Shown here piece by piece: positions 21,873 through 35,395 of a stretch of DNA of 64,000 bases (the stretch's first letter is position 1; each line of letters starts with the position of its first letter). The DNA is from Volutella citrinella. Taxonomy: Eukaryota; Ascomycota; Sordariomycetes; Hypocreales; Nectriaceae. Both the position numbers and the translations under genes were made by a program. The notes below the pieces were generated by a model that was given only the letters and a program-made list of their open reading frames with translations, searched no databases and was not told the origin of the DNA. The stretch spans positions 2,232,001-2,296,000 of the forward strand of contig JAWZSP010000002.1 in the NCBI GenBank assembly GCA_034401135.1, read 5' to 3'.

Positions 21873-24800
21873 TCACTCCGGCGGCTTAAACAACTCGAGG
21901 ATGCCTGTTTTGCCCTTCGCAGCCGCAATGTCTAAACAGGTCCGGCTCTTGGCATCCTCGGCCATGGGGTCCAGCCCCCGTTCGAGCAGCGTCTTGAACC
22001 GGTGGACGATCAACTTTTCTCCGAATACGTTTCCCCCGCGGGTCTCTAGATCGCCCCCTCCCGCTACGACGTGGAGCAGCGTCTCCCCATCGTTGTTCGT
22101 GGCAAACAGATTCGCCCCTTCGTCGACGAGGACCTTGAACGCCTCGTCGTTCCTGCTCTCAAAGTATTGCGCCTTCTGGACGCTGGCCATGAATGAAAAC
22201 GCCGGCGTCTCTCCCTTGTTGTTGCGGCCGTTGATCGGCAGGCCCAGCGAGACGAGGCGGCGGAACAGCTCGTGCGGCTTGTCGCTCTCGCCGTAGATGT
22301 GGCCCTCGTACGCAAGAGCCTTGGCAACCCGATGGAGCGCCGAGTTCCCGCCGGCATCGGGCTGTCGGAAATGGGCACCGGCCTCGACGAGTATCTCAAT
22401 GGCCGCCGTGTCTAGGCCCGGAGGCGTGCCTGCAGTTTGGCGTCGAAGGGCGTAGTGCAAGGGAGTTTCCCCGAGGGAGTCGGTCTCGTTTACGAGCTCT
22501 GGTGCCTTGGAGATGAGCAGCCGAAGCGATTCATGGCCCCCGAATGATGGGACGGCGAGAAGCAGCTGGAGCGCGTTTCTCCCCTGCTGATCCCTCACCG
22601 CGAGCGAAGCGCCCCTCTCGAGGAGTATCTCGATGACGGTAGGGCCTTGCTTCTGCCGATTATTGTCGGTGCTGTTCAGGACGCTTATCTCCCGGGCTGA
22701 TGCTCTGTAACGCACAGAACTAGCCGCAACGTCTGGGTTATGCTTGCTCCCACAGGCCGCGAGCAGCAAGGTGCGGCCTTGGGGGTCCCGATGCTCCAGA
22801 TACAGCCCTGGAAGCTCCAAGAAGGGCTGGATGATCCCCCCTTGATCTAGTATCTGATGGAGTACACAAACAGAAGCCATGAAATCTGCGTCATCAGGTT
22901 GCCAACGTTTCGTGAAAACAGCGAGTGGATCCGCGCCGTGTTGAAGCAGCAGTCTGATGGTGGGCATCAGCTCTTTCTCCAGGCTTTTCCTAGTGTAAAA
23001 GGATGAGGCGATTGCGTCGTGCATGGCCGCGAAGAAGAGTGGGAGAATCTGTTTCTCGTCAGCTGCCCCCCATCCGCTCTTGGAAGCCGGTGCATCCTCT
23101 GCTAGTACTCGACACGCATTCGGGTCCATGCCCCCGGCAAGTAGAGCCTCGACAACTGAGACATTGCAGCATTTGATGGCTTGTGAGAGGGACTTTATGG
23201 TGCCTTTTGCGCCGTGGCTGATGAGCAGTTGGGCCAACTCGGTGTGGTCGGTGGCCAGGTCGAGACAGCACTCCCCGTTGGTTGTCATTGCATTGACATT
23301 CGCTCCAGCCTCGATCAGCGTCTTGACAACTCGATACGCGTACCACCTCGAGCGTAAGCTAAGCGTCCAGTGCAAGACTGTCCGTCCTTCATAGCTACTA
23401 TTCTGGCTCTCCAGGTTCCAACCCCTCGAGATCAAATACGGCAGTCCCTCGGCGACTTGCCACCAGTGATTCCCTCGGTACAAGTCCCTGATTGTGGTAT
23501 TAGTCGCTTGTTGTTCTTCCTGTTTTAAGGGAAATGCTGGGGATATCTTACCGTCCACCCTCAGGACTGACGCCCAACTCTTCGATCAAGAATCGCAGCA
23601 TCGGCATGTTTCCGGACGAGCGTGTGCAGGCCGACCATAGTTGACAAGTCTCAAGCAATAACTGCCTGAAGCACTCGTGTTCCTCGGGGGGTTCGAGTTT
23701 GGGTCCAGATTCCTCCGCGTCTGGCGACTGGCACATCGCACACCTTGCTGCGTCCCGGACGATGGAGACGTTTCCAAACCTGACAAGATCTTGCACAACT
23801 TGGTCGCCGTCCTTCATGTCAAGAAGGAAAGGTCCGTCGCGGAGAATACATCCCACCGAGTCCCAGTCGTGGCGTGATATGAGTTTTCGAAGCAAGGCGT
23901 TGGTCTCCCTGGCATGCCACCTTGCTGACCGCGCGTCTCTCCACCGGCCAGTCGTGCGGAAGGCTTCCTGTGTGACGCACCGCCTGGATATACTTGCGGT
24001 GGCTCTGTGGATTGCGCCAAGGGTCAGGCCTTGGTGATCCTCAAGCAAGTTGCCCAGATACTGGCGGAGGTCTGGATAAGTGGTTGGGCTTGAACGGACC
24101 TCGGCACACTCAAGCCGTAGTCGTAGCCGGACGAGACACTCCATAGTGTAGTCAAAGCCATCCTGACATTTCTCAATCGCCAAATCCAAATTTGTCCGCC
24201 CCTTTTCGTCCTTGGAAGTGACCATGTCGGCACCGTAGGCACACAGCATTTCCAAAATGTCCTCTAGCCGAGTTGTCAAGTGCTTGGGCCTTGCAGAGAT
24301 TCTTGTCCGATCGAGAAACTTGATACCAAGAAGGAAGCTTTTAGCATCGATATTCTTCCATTCCACCGATTGTTCCGATTGCTCGACTTCCGACCAGTCC
24401 ATATCGAGGGGCACGGCCGGGCCAGCTCGCCACAAGGCGTCTTCAGCTTCATGCTCAATGCACCATTGAAGCGGAGCGGATACATTCCCATTCGTCAAAT
24501 TCGGATCGGCACCGGCCTGAAGAAGCAGAGAAACCGTTTCAGGGATCCCAGAACGACAAGCGATATGCAGCGGCGTGGGAGCCGCCTGCCGATGAAACGA
24601 GTTGAGATGCGCGGCGACTCCCGCCTTTCCTGATTGCGCTTCGATGACCTCCAACAATATTCCCACAATATTAGGATTGCAGAATCTTGCGGCAACATGC
24701 ACTGGAGTCACCCCGTCTCGAGTTGGTTCAGTGGGGCTGGCCCCCCGGGCGAGCAAGGCGTGGACGTAATCTTCACACGAGCGTGCTGCCACATGGAGCG

Positions 24801-27800
24801 GGCGCACGCCATCAGTGTCCTTGGCATCAAAGTCATGGAAATTCTGGAAGGGTTTCATCCAAGGATCCTTGCGAGGTGCCATCAGAAAATGCAGCGGGGA
24901 TTGGCCGGCGTTGTTCTGTTGGTCCGCGTCAACGCCCAAGGCTTTCACCAAGTCCAAGGACGGCTGGTCATCACCATGCCAGCCCCAGCGCATTCGCACC
25001 GCCATATCATGCAAGAGTGTGTTTCCTTGGTAGTCTCGGTGTTTGGCATCGAGTCCGCGGGATATCAGCTCCTCCATCCTCTTAAAGTCGACCTTTTGAC
25101 CAAAGCAGTGCTCTAGGCACACTGAAAGAAGGCCTTTCCCTTGGTAGTCAACAGCGCCGAGTTGTGCGCCATGGGCAATGAGGTTATCGAGATTGATTAA
25201 AAAGCTCCCGTCTTTTTCATCATCGGATGAAAGAGCCACAAAATAGAAGAGAGGGGTGCGCCCTCGGTTGTCTCTGCTGTTCAAATCAACCCCGGCGGCC
25301 ATGAGTCGCAAAACGACCTCGTAATCACGGCCAAGGCCTCTCAAGTAGTGCATCGCCGTCTTCCCATCATTGTCTCGCATGTCAGCCGGAATACCCAGCT
25401 CAAACAGGGAGTCCAGAATCTCGATGCGATCATAACTGGTCTGGTATAGCCCTGAAAGACATATGTGTAACGGGCTTTTGCCGTCATGGCCGGCCAGCGT
25501 CAGATCCGCGCCCATGTCAACATACTGACGGACCAGATTCGAGTCGTATTTGAAAATGATGGTCAGGAAGGGTGTATACCCGTCGGATTCCCTTTGTGCG
25601 TTGATATCCGCGCCCCCTTCCTCAACGAGGATGCGGACAATTTCTGGGTTCCGGCAGCAATGGAGAGGCGTCCCCCCATTGCGAAAATGGATGCGGGTAT
25701 CTGCCCCAGATGTGACCAGGAGCCGTACGAGGCTGGGCCACCATCCAACCGCATAGTGGAGGGGTGTGTTTCCGAGACCGTCCTTCGCATTAACATCCGC
25801 GCCGCACTTGATCATCAGCGATGCACAATCCGCCACCCCCTCTGGTTCTGCGTTGTCTTTGTCATCCATGAACTTGTGCCTTCCCGCACCGCACAATACG
25901 TGTAGTGGCGTCATGTTCTTCTGCCCGGAATTTCTCGCCTCTCGCCTCCTGACCGCATCCCTGCCAAACTCTGGGCCCTGGGATGAAGATGGAATGGTTG
26001 GATCCGCGCCCGCCTTCAGAAGAGAAGTCACTGATTCGTAATCAGAACGTCGGGCAGCTACGTAGAGCGCAGTCTCTCCGCGCGCTCTGGAATTGAGATC
26101 CACAAGCGGGTGCTGAATCAATGCGTCGATGACTGCAGGGCATCCCCCTTTGGCGGCCCATGCCAGCGCACGGCTCACGGTTTCTGGATCCTTGAGATAT
26201 GGGAGGAATGCCTTGGCTGCCGACTCGCAACCGCCTTTCATCGCATACATCAGAGGGGTATGGCCGACGGTTCTCGTCGGGTCGCCACACAGGATGCCAG
26301 GATCCGGTATTGTCTTCTCTGTCAATGGATCCACGCCAGCTAGTAGGAGCAGCTCAACAACTTCCCCATAATCTTGTTGCGCTGCTTCATGTAGTGGCTT
26401 TAGTCCGTTGTGCTTGGATGGTTCATTCGGGTTTGCCCCAGTATCGAGCAGAGTCTTGACCACACTTGGGCGTCCAGCCGATGCAGCGCATAGGAGAGGA
26501 GTTGCGCCAGCACTGTCGACCAAGTTGATGTCACAACCGCTCTCATGAATGAGCTTTTCCACATACTGCCTTATCCCAAACTTGGCGGCGGTATGAAGAG
26601 GGGTCGTGTCACAGCTCTTGTGCTGATTGAGTAAGAAAACGGCCTCAAAATTTCTCCCCGAGAGGAGCTCAGACAGCGATTTCAGAAGCTCGTCCGGCAA
26701 CTTGCCACTGTCGTCGGCTTTCCTTGCGTGGACATGCCAATTGTCTAAACAATAAGCCAGGAATGGATACTGCAATCGAAGGTTCTTGTTCACTTCAGGC
26801 ATCACGTAGTTGGAGTCACCCCAGTCGCTGTCGGTTTCGTAATCATCAGCATCCGCTAGTTTCGTGTCGTCCAAGCATCCAGAGAGGAGATATGATATAC
26901 AGTACTGCGACAGTCTGCTGTGGGTTGGACTGGCATCTAGGACGGGGTAGCTGTCGTTCCCTGTGGCCGTCTGCGAATCCCGCATTCGCGTAGAGCCCTT
27001 CAGAAACTCGGTGAAGGAATGGTGAATAACACAGACAGTTTCGTCAGGTAGAATCTCGAGTAATGGGCCACAAGCAGCTCTTACTAGACTCTTGGTAGCA
27101 TGTATCGATTCGTGCTGTGTCGTCCCCACAATGCGGACCATTTCAGCGATCTCCAACAGCCGCAGCGGACGGGATGCATGCGTAACGAAAGACAGGATGA
27201 GAAGCTGGACGTCATGAGAGATTCCGGATCTTCGCGCATGCTCTCGGAGTAGAGCTGTGTACATGACGTTGAGGTCGAGTGGCAGCGTTTCCAGCACAGC
27301 TTCAACGTCAGCACCATCCTCCAGGAATGCATCCATGGCCAATTTGGCGTAGAGGAAGAGACCGTTTGCTCGGCCAGGAACCGCCTGCTTGATAATTTCG
27401 GTTTTCTGGTTGCTAAGCTCCCGTTTTGACTGATGAAGCCGATGTGCAACATAGCTGGCAATGTCCAAATCGACCATTTTTTCCTCGAGTCGAATCTGGA
27501 GAATGGGCTCCTGGCGCAATGGACGCTCTACACTCACAACGGGGCGACTGGTGATTATGAGCTTGACTCGCAATGGCCGCCATCGTCCGAATGCGGCGAG
27601 GGCGCGTAAGAAAGAATCCCGGCCACTGTCCATCTCGTCAAGAGCATCAACAATGCAATACACTTTCGGGAGGGAGGCCATCGCGATTCTGAGATCCCGC
27701 CACATATCGTTCATCGATACACTACTCAGAGAACGGCGGCTCTCGGTGTACTCCTTGAGTAGGACTTGCAGGGGAGGGCTGTAAGGAAGCACCTGGGCCA

Positions 27801-28254
27801 GCCAGTCGCGGAGCAATGCGTCGGGCGAGTGGTTGGCATCAATGATTTGCCGGAAGAAGAAATAGAGGACTGGAACACCCTCCTTGGCCAGCCTATCTAC
27901 TAGAGAGGCGGCAACGACGGACTTGCCCGAGCCGGGAATGCCCTTGATCCAGAGAATTCCTTGGTCGTCCTCATCATGCCACTGGCGAAAGGCGGGCGAT
28001 GACAGCAGCCACTCGCCGGTGCCCGGCAAGTATGAAGCCAGATGTTTCCGAAATTCGCCATTTTCGGCATCGTAGGAGGTCGGCTGTAGCCATTTCAGGA
28101 TGGCTTCCCTGACTTCGCGGGGTTGAGGCAGGATGTTGTCCTCGTTGAAGTCGCTCACATCATCACGACTAACCATGACAGCATCACTGCCATCGCCCCA
28201 CGATTCGGCGTCCTGAGCAGGCTCCCCTATCGTGACCAGATCATCAGTAGACAT
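21873..28254 (-). CDS. Giant NACHT-ankyrin NOD-like receptor (2105 aa)
   Basis: Exons 28254-23552 and 23487-21873 join in frame (CG|GTAAGA ... CAATCAG|G) to give 2105 residues. After about 100 residues the NACHT NTPase shows Walker A G-I-P-G-S-G-K-S (105-112), Walker B V-Y-C-I-V-D-A-L-D-E (about 198-207) and the T-S-R-P sensor. A helical winged region follows, then from about 548 to the end a very long ankyrin solenoid, roughly 20-30 units (G-x-T-P-L-H-x-A-A ... G-A-D), many degenerate. Fungal NLRs of this layout act in non-self recognition and programmed cell death; the ligand is unknown. The N-terminus before NACHT is too short for a HET, PNP or lipase effector domain. The two ankyrin blocks on either side of the intron belong to one gene by frame and splice sites. 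Confidence 0.9.
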
Positions 28255-30589
28255 GGTTGTGAGCGAGGTATTGGCGTTTGTTGCAATGTCAACCTAAATG
28301 GCGGTATGATGGAAGCTGACCAGAATGATGAGTTGGGTGACCGCGGTTACTGGGTATTAGACCAGGGTACCTTAGGCAACAACAGTGGCTGGATGGGGAC
28401 TTTGGAAGTAAGCAGCTCTCAATAAGCGTAGAACCCCTCGTCCGCCTATTATAGGCCTATTAGTCTGCCTGGCAGAGTGATGATCATTAGCATGAGACGG
28501 CATTTCTGCGACCATAGAATTGTCATGGTCTCTTGTGTTGGCCTCTCCTAGGCTGCAAGTATTTTTTATCAAGTGAAGCCGGCTTGCTGTTCGCCCATTT
28601 TGCCAACCAGTAAAAGAATATACGAGCATCGCAAATTTGCGTTTGAGATTAGCTAGTCAGCGCTCTTAAGCATGCTCGAACCGCCATGTCAAACATGATC
28701 GATAGTATGGAGGCGCTGGGTGTAAGTCCTGGCCTCTGTATCAATTGTCGCACATGAGGCGCGTAGCTACCGACTAGTCTCCCACCGCCATCAAGAGCGA
28801 GGAGTGGTAGCGCGGCTGTCCCCGGAGCGGCTTTGTCGCATTCAATTCAGAAGCGACCAGCTAATCGGCCGAGTCGCCATGACAAGATTGTCTGCCCTCC
28901 GAAAGAAAGAGTTGACAGGCGGGCAAATATGGAGTTGAGGCGGAGCGCGCCGTCCACGGGAGCGTAGGGCGGTTCCCGCATCCTACCGCCCCCGCGTCAC
29001 CATCAAAGTGACGGCCAATTCTTGGCTGCTATTGGCAGTCCCCAGGTGGACAAAGTGCCAGTTGCCATGTGGCGTAATATTCCCGAGATGATCATTGCTC
29101 CAATCGCATTGCTGTCTGATTACGCGCACAGCTGAAGGGGCTGAGACGATGAGATGCGCGTACGTAGTATAGACACAGCCGCGAATATGCCAAGCCAGCC
29201 CGGCATTTCGGCCAAGCGACGACAATCAGCGTCACAGAATGGGGAGTCGTTGATTCGACAAGTCGCAGACAAGTCGCGGAGCCAAGGCCTAAAAGGGCCC
29301 ATCTCGGGGGCGGCCGAGACCAAGCCCTGCCCCAGAATCCGCCAATCCGTCCATGCTGACGCTAGCGCAATGTCATCTAGCGGACATCCTCCTGGCGCGC
29401 TCCTTGGAGCAAAATGGTCGCCCGGTGTAGTTGTCAGGTATTAGCAAGAATCCTTCAGGAACCGCGACAATCCTGTGGTGCAGAACAAAGGCCCTTGCAG
29501 GAGCCCTACCAAAGTCCCCAGTCCAAAGGCGAGCAGACAGAGCTCTGAACAAGTTAGTGCCTTGGAACTAGGTCGCTGTCTCGATACCAGGAGTGGGAAA
29601 CGTCGACCCACAGATGGTGCTTTGCGTGCGCTGAGAGTACGCTCAGTGGCTGATCAAGTAGGTGGTTTGCTGTGCAGAAGATGGCGTTAGCGCGACAAGC
29701 CATGACGTGAAGAGTTTTCCTCGCACTGGTGCAGCAATGGATTCTGGGCATAGGGCAACAGGGCACAAGACACTCGCAGCGTCGGTGTCCAATCAGGCCT
29801 AGAACTGAGCTCCAGTCGCCACGCCCGACGCATCCTCGGGCAACCTATTAAAGGGTCGCGTGACCCTTCTCCATGCGAGAGCGATCTTCTCCTTGATCTG
29901 GATTGATTTTCAGATTTTTCTCTGTGTCCCTGGTGCTGCATCCTGTCCATTTGCTGGTTGACAAGCACTTTTCGTGGGAGTGACAAGGCAGCGCAACATT
30001 GATTTCCGATCTGGCATGTGAAAAGCCCCACGGCCTGTGCGCAGAGACCTCCTACCCTGGCCAAGCCTGCTGAGCCACACCGAAAGCAGAGCGCAGCACC
30101 CAAAAAAAGAAGGCCTGCACCGCCGCGCCTACCCCCTGAAGCTGCACTGCAGATTACGTACCCAGGCCAGCCCGGCACAATCACATACGTCAACACTGGG
30201 CTAGTCTCAGATCACAAACCGAAACGAAACGAGCCACGAGTCCCTGTCGAGGCTCGTCTTACACAATACGCCCATTCCCCCTTTTGGGATTTTGCTTTCT
30301 TCCTTCCCATTTGAAACCAAAAAGAATACCATCGCCGCCCATTGCGATTAGCCATCCTTTCGACTCGTCCTTCTTTCGCCCTCTATCGTTTAATTGCTTC
30401 ACCCATCTGGCCAGTCCTCGGCAGCCTCTCATTCCGCGCCCTGCCATCTCCACCAAACCGGCGGCCTCCTTCCTTGGCACAAGATACGACATACAAGCTG
30501 TTCGACGTTTGACTTCAACATCACAACCTGCGTCCGTCGCAATCGACGAAAAAGTGGCAGCTACACCAGCGCCGACGACGACCGCCAAG
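28255..30589. other. Large divergent gene-free region
   Basis: This lies between the starts of the NACHT-ankyrin gene and the PAF-acetylhydrolase-like gene. Its reading frames are short and compositionally unlike proteins. The right end (30300-30589) is CT-rich leader of the rightward gene. Confidence 0.45.
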
Positions 30590-32332
30590 ATGGCCTCGTA
30601 CTTCTCCCGCCTGAACCCCGTGCCCTGTTTTCCCGAGTATACCGGCCCTTACAAGGTCGGCACCGTAGACGTCGAGATCCCCGTCTCCGACCTCGAGGCC
30701 CAATGCCCTGCTCCCGAAGGCGCCAGCGACATCCACACGGTCCAGTTTCGCATCTACTATCCTGCCGTCGATGCATCCGCCGAGAAGCGCATCAACTGGC
30801 TCCCTGCTCCCCAGCGAGCGCACGTCGCAGCCTACACCCAGTTTCTTGGCATCAGTGCCTCTTGGGCCGGCCTCCTATCGTAAGTTCTGCTCATCGTATT
30901 CGCGGCGGCGGTGTATGGCTTGTTGTTCCATACTTACATATAACTTTCTAGATATCTGCCACGCCACCTGCATTACACGACGATCCCTGTCCACAAGAAT
31001 GCGACGCTGCGAGACGCCACAACCGAGAACCAGCGATGGCCCACCATGATCTTCTCCCACGGTCTGGGTGGAAGCCGAAATTCGTACTCGTACATTGCCG
31101 GCTCTCTCGCCTCCCACGGCGTCGTTGTCATTTGCCCCGAGCACCGTGAAGGAACCGCAGTCGCCACCTTTATTCGAATCCCCGAGCGCCAGGGCGACAC
31201 CATCTCCTCCTCTAGCCGACGTGAGGTGCCCTACGAGCGGATTGCCCACGAAGTCAACGACGAAGTCTACCTGCGACGCGAGGCCCAGCTCCGCATCCGA
31301 TGCTGGGAGCTGTCTCTGATCCATCAAGCCGTGCTCGCGCTTGACACTGGCAAGGACTTCACCAACCTCAACCGATCCACCCCGACCCTGGCGCCGTTCC
31401 GCGGCAAGCTCCACGTACACGACCCTAGCAGCATCATCTTCGCAGGCCACAGTTTCGGCGCTGCAACCATAACTCAGTTCATCAAGAGTACATATTACGC
31501 TGGCACCTCTGAGCTGGAGGACATGGAGAGGCCCCTGTTTGTCCCTGACAAGGGGGCCAGCATCTGTCAGCAGATTACCGAAAAGACGGTCACCATGCTG
31601 CTTGATATGTGGTGTCTGCCCCTGATGGCGCCCAACTCTGCTCCGCTTTTCAACCTGCCATATCCCGCCTATGCGGACGTGCCCACCGCTCCTGGCGGAA
31701 AGGCCATCCTCGCCGTGGAGTCGGAGGCCTTCTACAAGTGGAGCGAGCACCTCAACCTCAAGTCCCGACTGCTCTCGCCGGACCCCGAGGCCAAGGTGGT
31801 GTCCCCCCTGGCGTTTGAGCGACCGAGTGGCATGAAGCTTCCGGAGCCCAACTTCTTCTATGTCACCAAGTCGGCGCATCTGAGCCAATCAGACTTTGGG
31901 ATTCTCTTCCCCATGCTCACCAAGAAGGTCTTTGACGCCGTCCAGCCCGAGCGCGCTCTGCGCCTGAACCTGCGTGCCCAGCTGCAACTGCTGCGCGAAA
32001 ACGGCGTTCCCGTCGCGCGTACACATGTCGGTGATCTAGTTGATGGCACAAACTTCGATAAGCTCGATGCTATCAGCCAGAAGGATTTCGACACTCTTGG
32101 CGGCATCAAGGACGACAAGGCTATTTTCGACAGAAGCGGCAACAACCCGATCGACTGCTGGAACTGGATCGATGTCGTCGGCCTGGGAGACGCCGGCGAG
32201 GCCGAGACAGGAAAGACTACTGCCCAGCAGGTCGAGGAGGGCGAGGAGGTCATGCAGGGGGACATCGAGCCTAGCAAGAATGAGGCCATTCGCGCTCCCC
32301 TGCCAAGCGTTGTGACCAGCGCCGCTGCTTAA
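30590..32332 (+). CDS. PAF-acetylhydrolase-like serine lipase
   Basis: Exons 30590-30879 and 30952-32332 give 556 residues. ATG at 30590 sits in near-perfect context (AAG ATG G) and is the first ATG in this frame, although the frame is open about 300 nt further upstream. Motifs are N-P-V-P-x-F-P-E-Y-T-G-P-Y at the N-terminus, the oxyanion strand F-S-H-G-L-G-G-S-R, the nucleophile elbow A-G-H-S-F-G-A-A, and the C-terminal H-L-S-Q-S-D-F-G segment holding the catalytic His. This is the plasma/type II PAF-acetylhydrolase fold, which cleaves short or oxidised sn-2 acyl groups from phospholipids. A polar Glu-rich tail follows. There is no signal peptide, so it is probably cytosolic. Confidence 0.92.
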
Positions 32333-33233
32333 ATTCAACAACACAACATAACACAACACCCTGACTGGTCGGGACAAACCTGATCTACGAATCATGACGA
32401 GCGAATTTTTCTTCTTGTTCTTCGTTTTAGATACGGGCCGGAATCGTTCCTTGCAGGAACCACTGATTCATTTCTTTTGTCGTTCGGATACCAAGGCGCA
32501 AGGGGCAAAAGAGGGAAGACTCGGATTCTCCCACACGCGTAGTCAGGATTTTCGCGCTGCTTTCTCATTGTAATAGAGACAACTATCCGTAAATATCACT
32601 TATTCGTCCCCACTCCAGAGAAGATGTCAGATTCCGTCTGACTAGGCAACCATGCTACTCTAGCTCCCCACAACCCAAGGTGTCTAGCAATCTACACAAT
32701 TAAGAGCTTGGGTCGATGCTACCAGACATAGCTCCAGGCAGTAACCAAAATTTAGCGGTGAAGCTGGCTGTGGGCGAATTGCGGCGGGCTTTGAGTAGTC
32801 CAATGGGATGACTTTTTATTTGCAGGTCCCTTGCCGCTGCCCAATCCAGTTTCAATTTTCAGCAACTCGAGGACGCAGTATTTGGACGATTAGACGCCGT
32901 CATGGACAGGGTATCATCACAAGCCAATCACGGAGCAGACGAAGCGTTGGAAGTCCGCCTCTCGCCCCAGTATTGCCCGCCAGGCAACTCTTGGACATGG
33001 TAATAGTGGCGCGACCATGAATCTTTGCGCCGTCTTTGGACGCCTGGTGCTGAGATGGGGGTTTCACGATGGTATGTAGCTCGCGTAGGCAGAAGTTATT
33101 CTCTAGGCAGAGAGGTAAGTTTGTGTAGGACTACGAGTTACAACATATAAGAGTTTCACGACGGCTCTTTTTCGTCTTTATTCACCAGACTATTATTCAA
33201 CCACGGGATTGCTCACCAACGGGACAGAACAGC
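32333..33233. other. Spacer and promoter upstream of the AAA ATPase
   Basis: The only recognisable element is TATAA at 33146-33150, about 88 bp before the next ATG. No gene is seen. Confidence 0.45.
33146..33150 (+). promoter_or_regulatory. TATA box of the AAA ATPase gene
   Basis: TATAA followed by GAG, about 88 bp upstream of the ATG at 33234. Confidence 0.4.
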
Positions 33234-35395
33234 ATGGGTTCACTCAGCAGCAGCACCGACACTTCGTCGACCAACTTGACCCCCGCGTCTACGGATGATG
33301 GCATCAAGTTGGACCAAACTGAATCAACCCCGAGTGAGTTACTATGACGCTTTATAAATGCAGTGTAATTACTCATGCACTCTCATCGCAGAAGCGGTTG
33401 TAAATGGGCAGGCTTCCGGAGAGGTGAAGCCCGGAGATGAGAAGGAGGCGAAGGAGAAGGTTATGACGGGCACAGTCGCCGAGTCCAAGGATCTCTACGC
33501 AAAATACGACGCCAACGGGGACCGGTCGTGGACCGAAACCCGACCCGATGACTTGGAGGATGCGGCGGAGAACGAGGAAACCCGAAAGTATGCCGTCATT
33601 ATCCGCAAGAGTAGGCTACATGATTGTTTCCCCTGCATGGCCGCCAGGATAGCTCACACATTACTCAGTGAAGCCCAAGGAGGCCGACTCCACCAAACCC
33701 CTGGTCATTGAGGGCATCATCATCCAGTCGCCCTACCTCAGGCGAGTTCTGGCAAATGTGTTTGAGGGCTACCCCGGAATCGTCACCAACGTGTCGCGAC
33801 TCAAGTTCCACGCCCCATTCCACTGCTTCGTCCACCGATGGGACCGTCTCAATGCTGTCCAGGACGACACAGAGACTTACGACGAAGTCACGCGGGAGCA
33901 CACCACCCTGCTGGTCAAGATCCTGGAGGAGGAGCTTGGGGACATTATTCAGCTCCGCGGCGACTACTTTGCCAACCGCGCCGTCACATTCGAACACGTC
34001 TGGGCTCTGTTCCCGCCCGGCTGCATCGTGACGGGCACACAGCACAACAAGACCATCGCGGCGAGGTTCGAAGAGGGCCACTACGGCAAGACGAGGGCCG
34101 GCGTCCCCGCGTACATCCTGAAGTGCAAGATCATCCAGTGGGACGGCAGGGAGGTCGGATGGACCTCGCTACTGATGCTCATCACCTGCTTCCCTGGCAC
34201 TCAGCCCTTCTCGGAGCTCGCATGCTACCCCCTCCAATACCACCCTTGCTACGAGCTCGTCGCGGCGGCACTGGTCGAGCGAGGGCGTAAGTGGGAGGGG
34301 CTGGCCGGCTACTGCTACAAGGCGTACAACGGCACCGCGATCTGGCACGGCTCGACCCGGTCATACAAGGAGGCGGTACAGTCCCGCGTCGTCATCGACG
34401 GGCTCAACTGGGAGAAGGAGAACCCGGACCACACCGTCTACCCAGAAGGCCTAGTCGCTGGAATAACCACTGCTATTCTCGATTTGAAGGAGAACGAGCA
34501 GCGCCCGCGCCTGACGGAGGAGCAGCTGATGATGACGTATCCGCTGGTGCGCGGCTACGCGCTGAAGAACAAGCGGTGGATGGAGTTTTACGTCGACGAC
34601 ATCAGCGACATCAAGTTTAGCTCAGAGGCGTTCCGGTCTCTCGTGCTCCCAGACACGCACAAGGACTTGGTCCTAGCATTTGCGCAGAGCCAGGTCAAGC
34701 ACAAGGACCGGTTCGACGACGTCATCTCGGGCAAGGGCAAGGGCATCATCATGCTCCTCTCTGGCGGACCAGGCATCGGCAAGACGCTGACGGCCGAGTC
34801 GGTGGCCGAGGAGATGCGGGTGCCACTGTACATCATGAGCGCAGGCGACCTCGGGGCGTCGGCGCACGAGGTGGACCGCAACTTGGGCCGGATTCTCGAG
34901 ATGGTGGCCAACTGGGACGCGGTGCTGCTGCTCGACGAGTGCGACGTCTTCCTCGAGGCGCGGTGCGCCAGCGACATGGACCGCAACCGCATCGTGTCCA
35001 TCTTCTTGCGCACGCTCGAGTACTACGAGGGTATCTTGTTCCTGACGACGAACCGCGTCAAGAACATGGACCCAGCCTTCCAGAGCCGCATCCACATGTC
35101 GCTCGAGTACGGGGTCCTCGATGCCGCTGCCCGCCGCGCCGTGTGGGAGGGCTGCCTTACGCGCGTCGTTGGCCCAGATTCCGGTGATGGCGATGGTGAC
35201 GACGACCTAGGTGTCTCTATCTCTGGCCATTGCCTGACGGCTGGGGAGGTGGATGCCCTGGCTGGACTGGCCCTCAACGGCAGGCAGATCAAGAATGTCC
35301 TCAAGACGGCCAACCTGCTGGCATGCCACCGGGGCAAGAAATTATCGTTTGGTCATCTCCAGACGGTGCTTCAGGTTGAGGGACACTCGCTCTAG
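33234..35395 (+). CDS. AAA-type ATPase with DUF7025-like N-terminal region
   Basis: Exons 33234-33333, 33392-33610 and 33669-35395 give 681 residues. The first 110 residues are polar and probably disordered. A large middle region (I-I-I-Q-S-P-Y-L-R ... G-Y-C-Y-K-A-Y-N-G-T) matches the fungal-specific domain that precedes AAA cores in this family. One AAA module follows: Walker A G-G-P-G-I-G-K-T (472-479), Walker B L-L-L-D-E-C-D-V-F-L-E, sensor T-T-N-R and the S-R-I-H arginine region. Relatives are soluble or membrane-associated ATPases of unassigned cellular role. Walker B reads D-E-C-D where D-E-A-D is more common. Splice donors are GTGAGT and GTAGGC. Confidence 0.9.

Noticed and set aside
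29687..30196. 169-codon minus-strand frame upstream of the PAF-acetylhydrolase-like gene
   Set aside because: Composition of translated spacer DNA and no recognisable motif.
30875..31888. 337-codon minus-strand frame opposite the PAF-acetylhydrolase-like gene
   Set aside because: Shadow frame; the plus strand has a full lipase with catalytic motifs.
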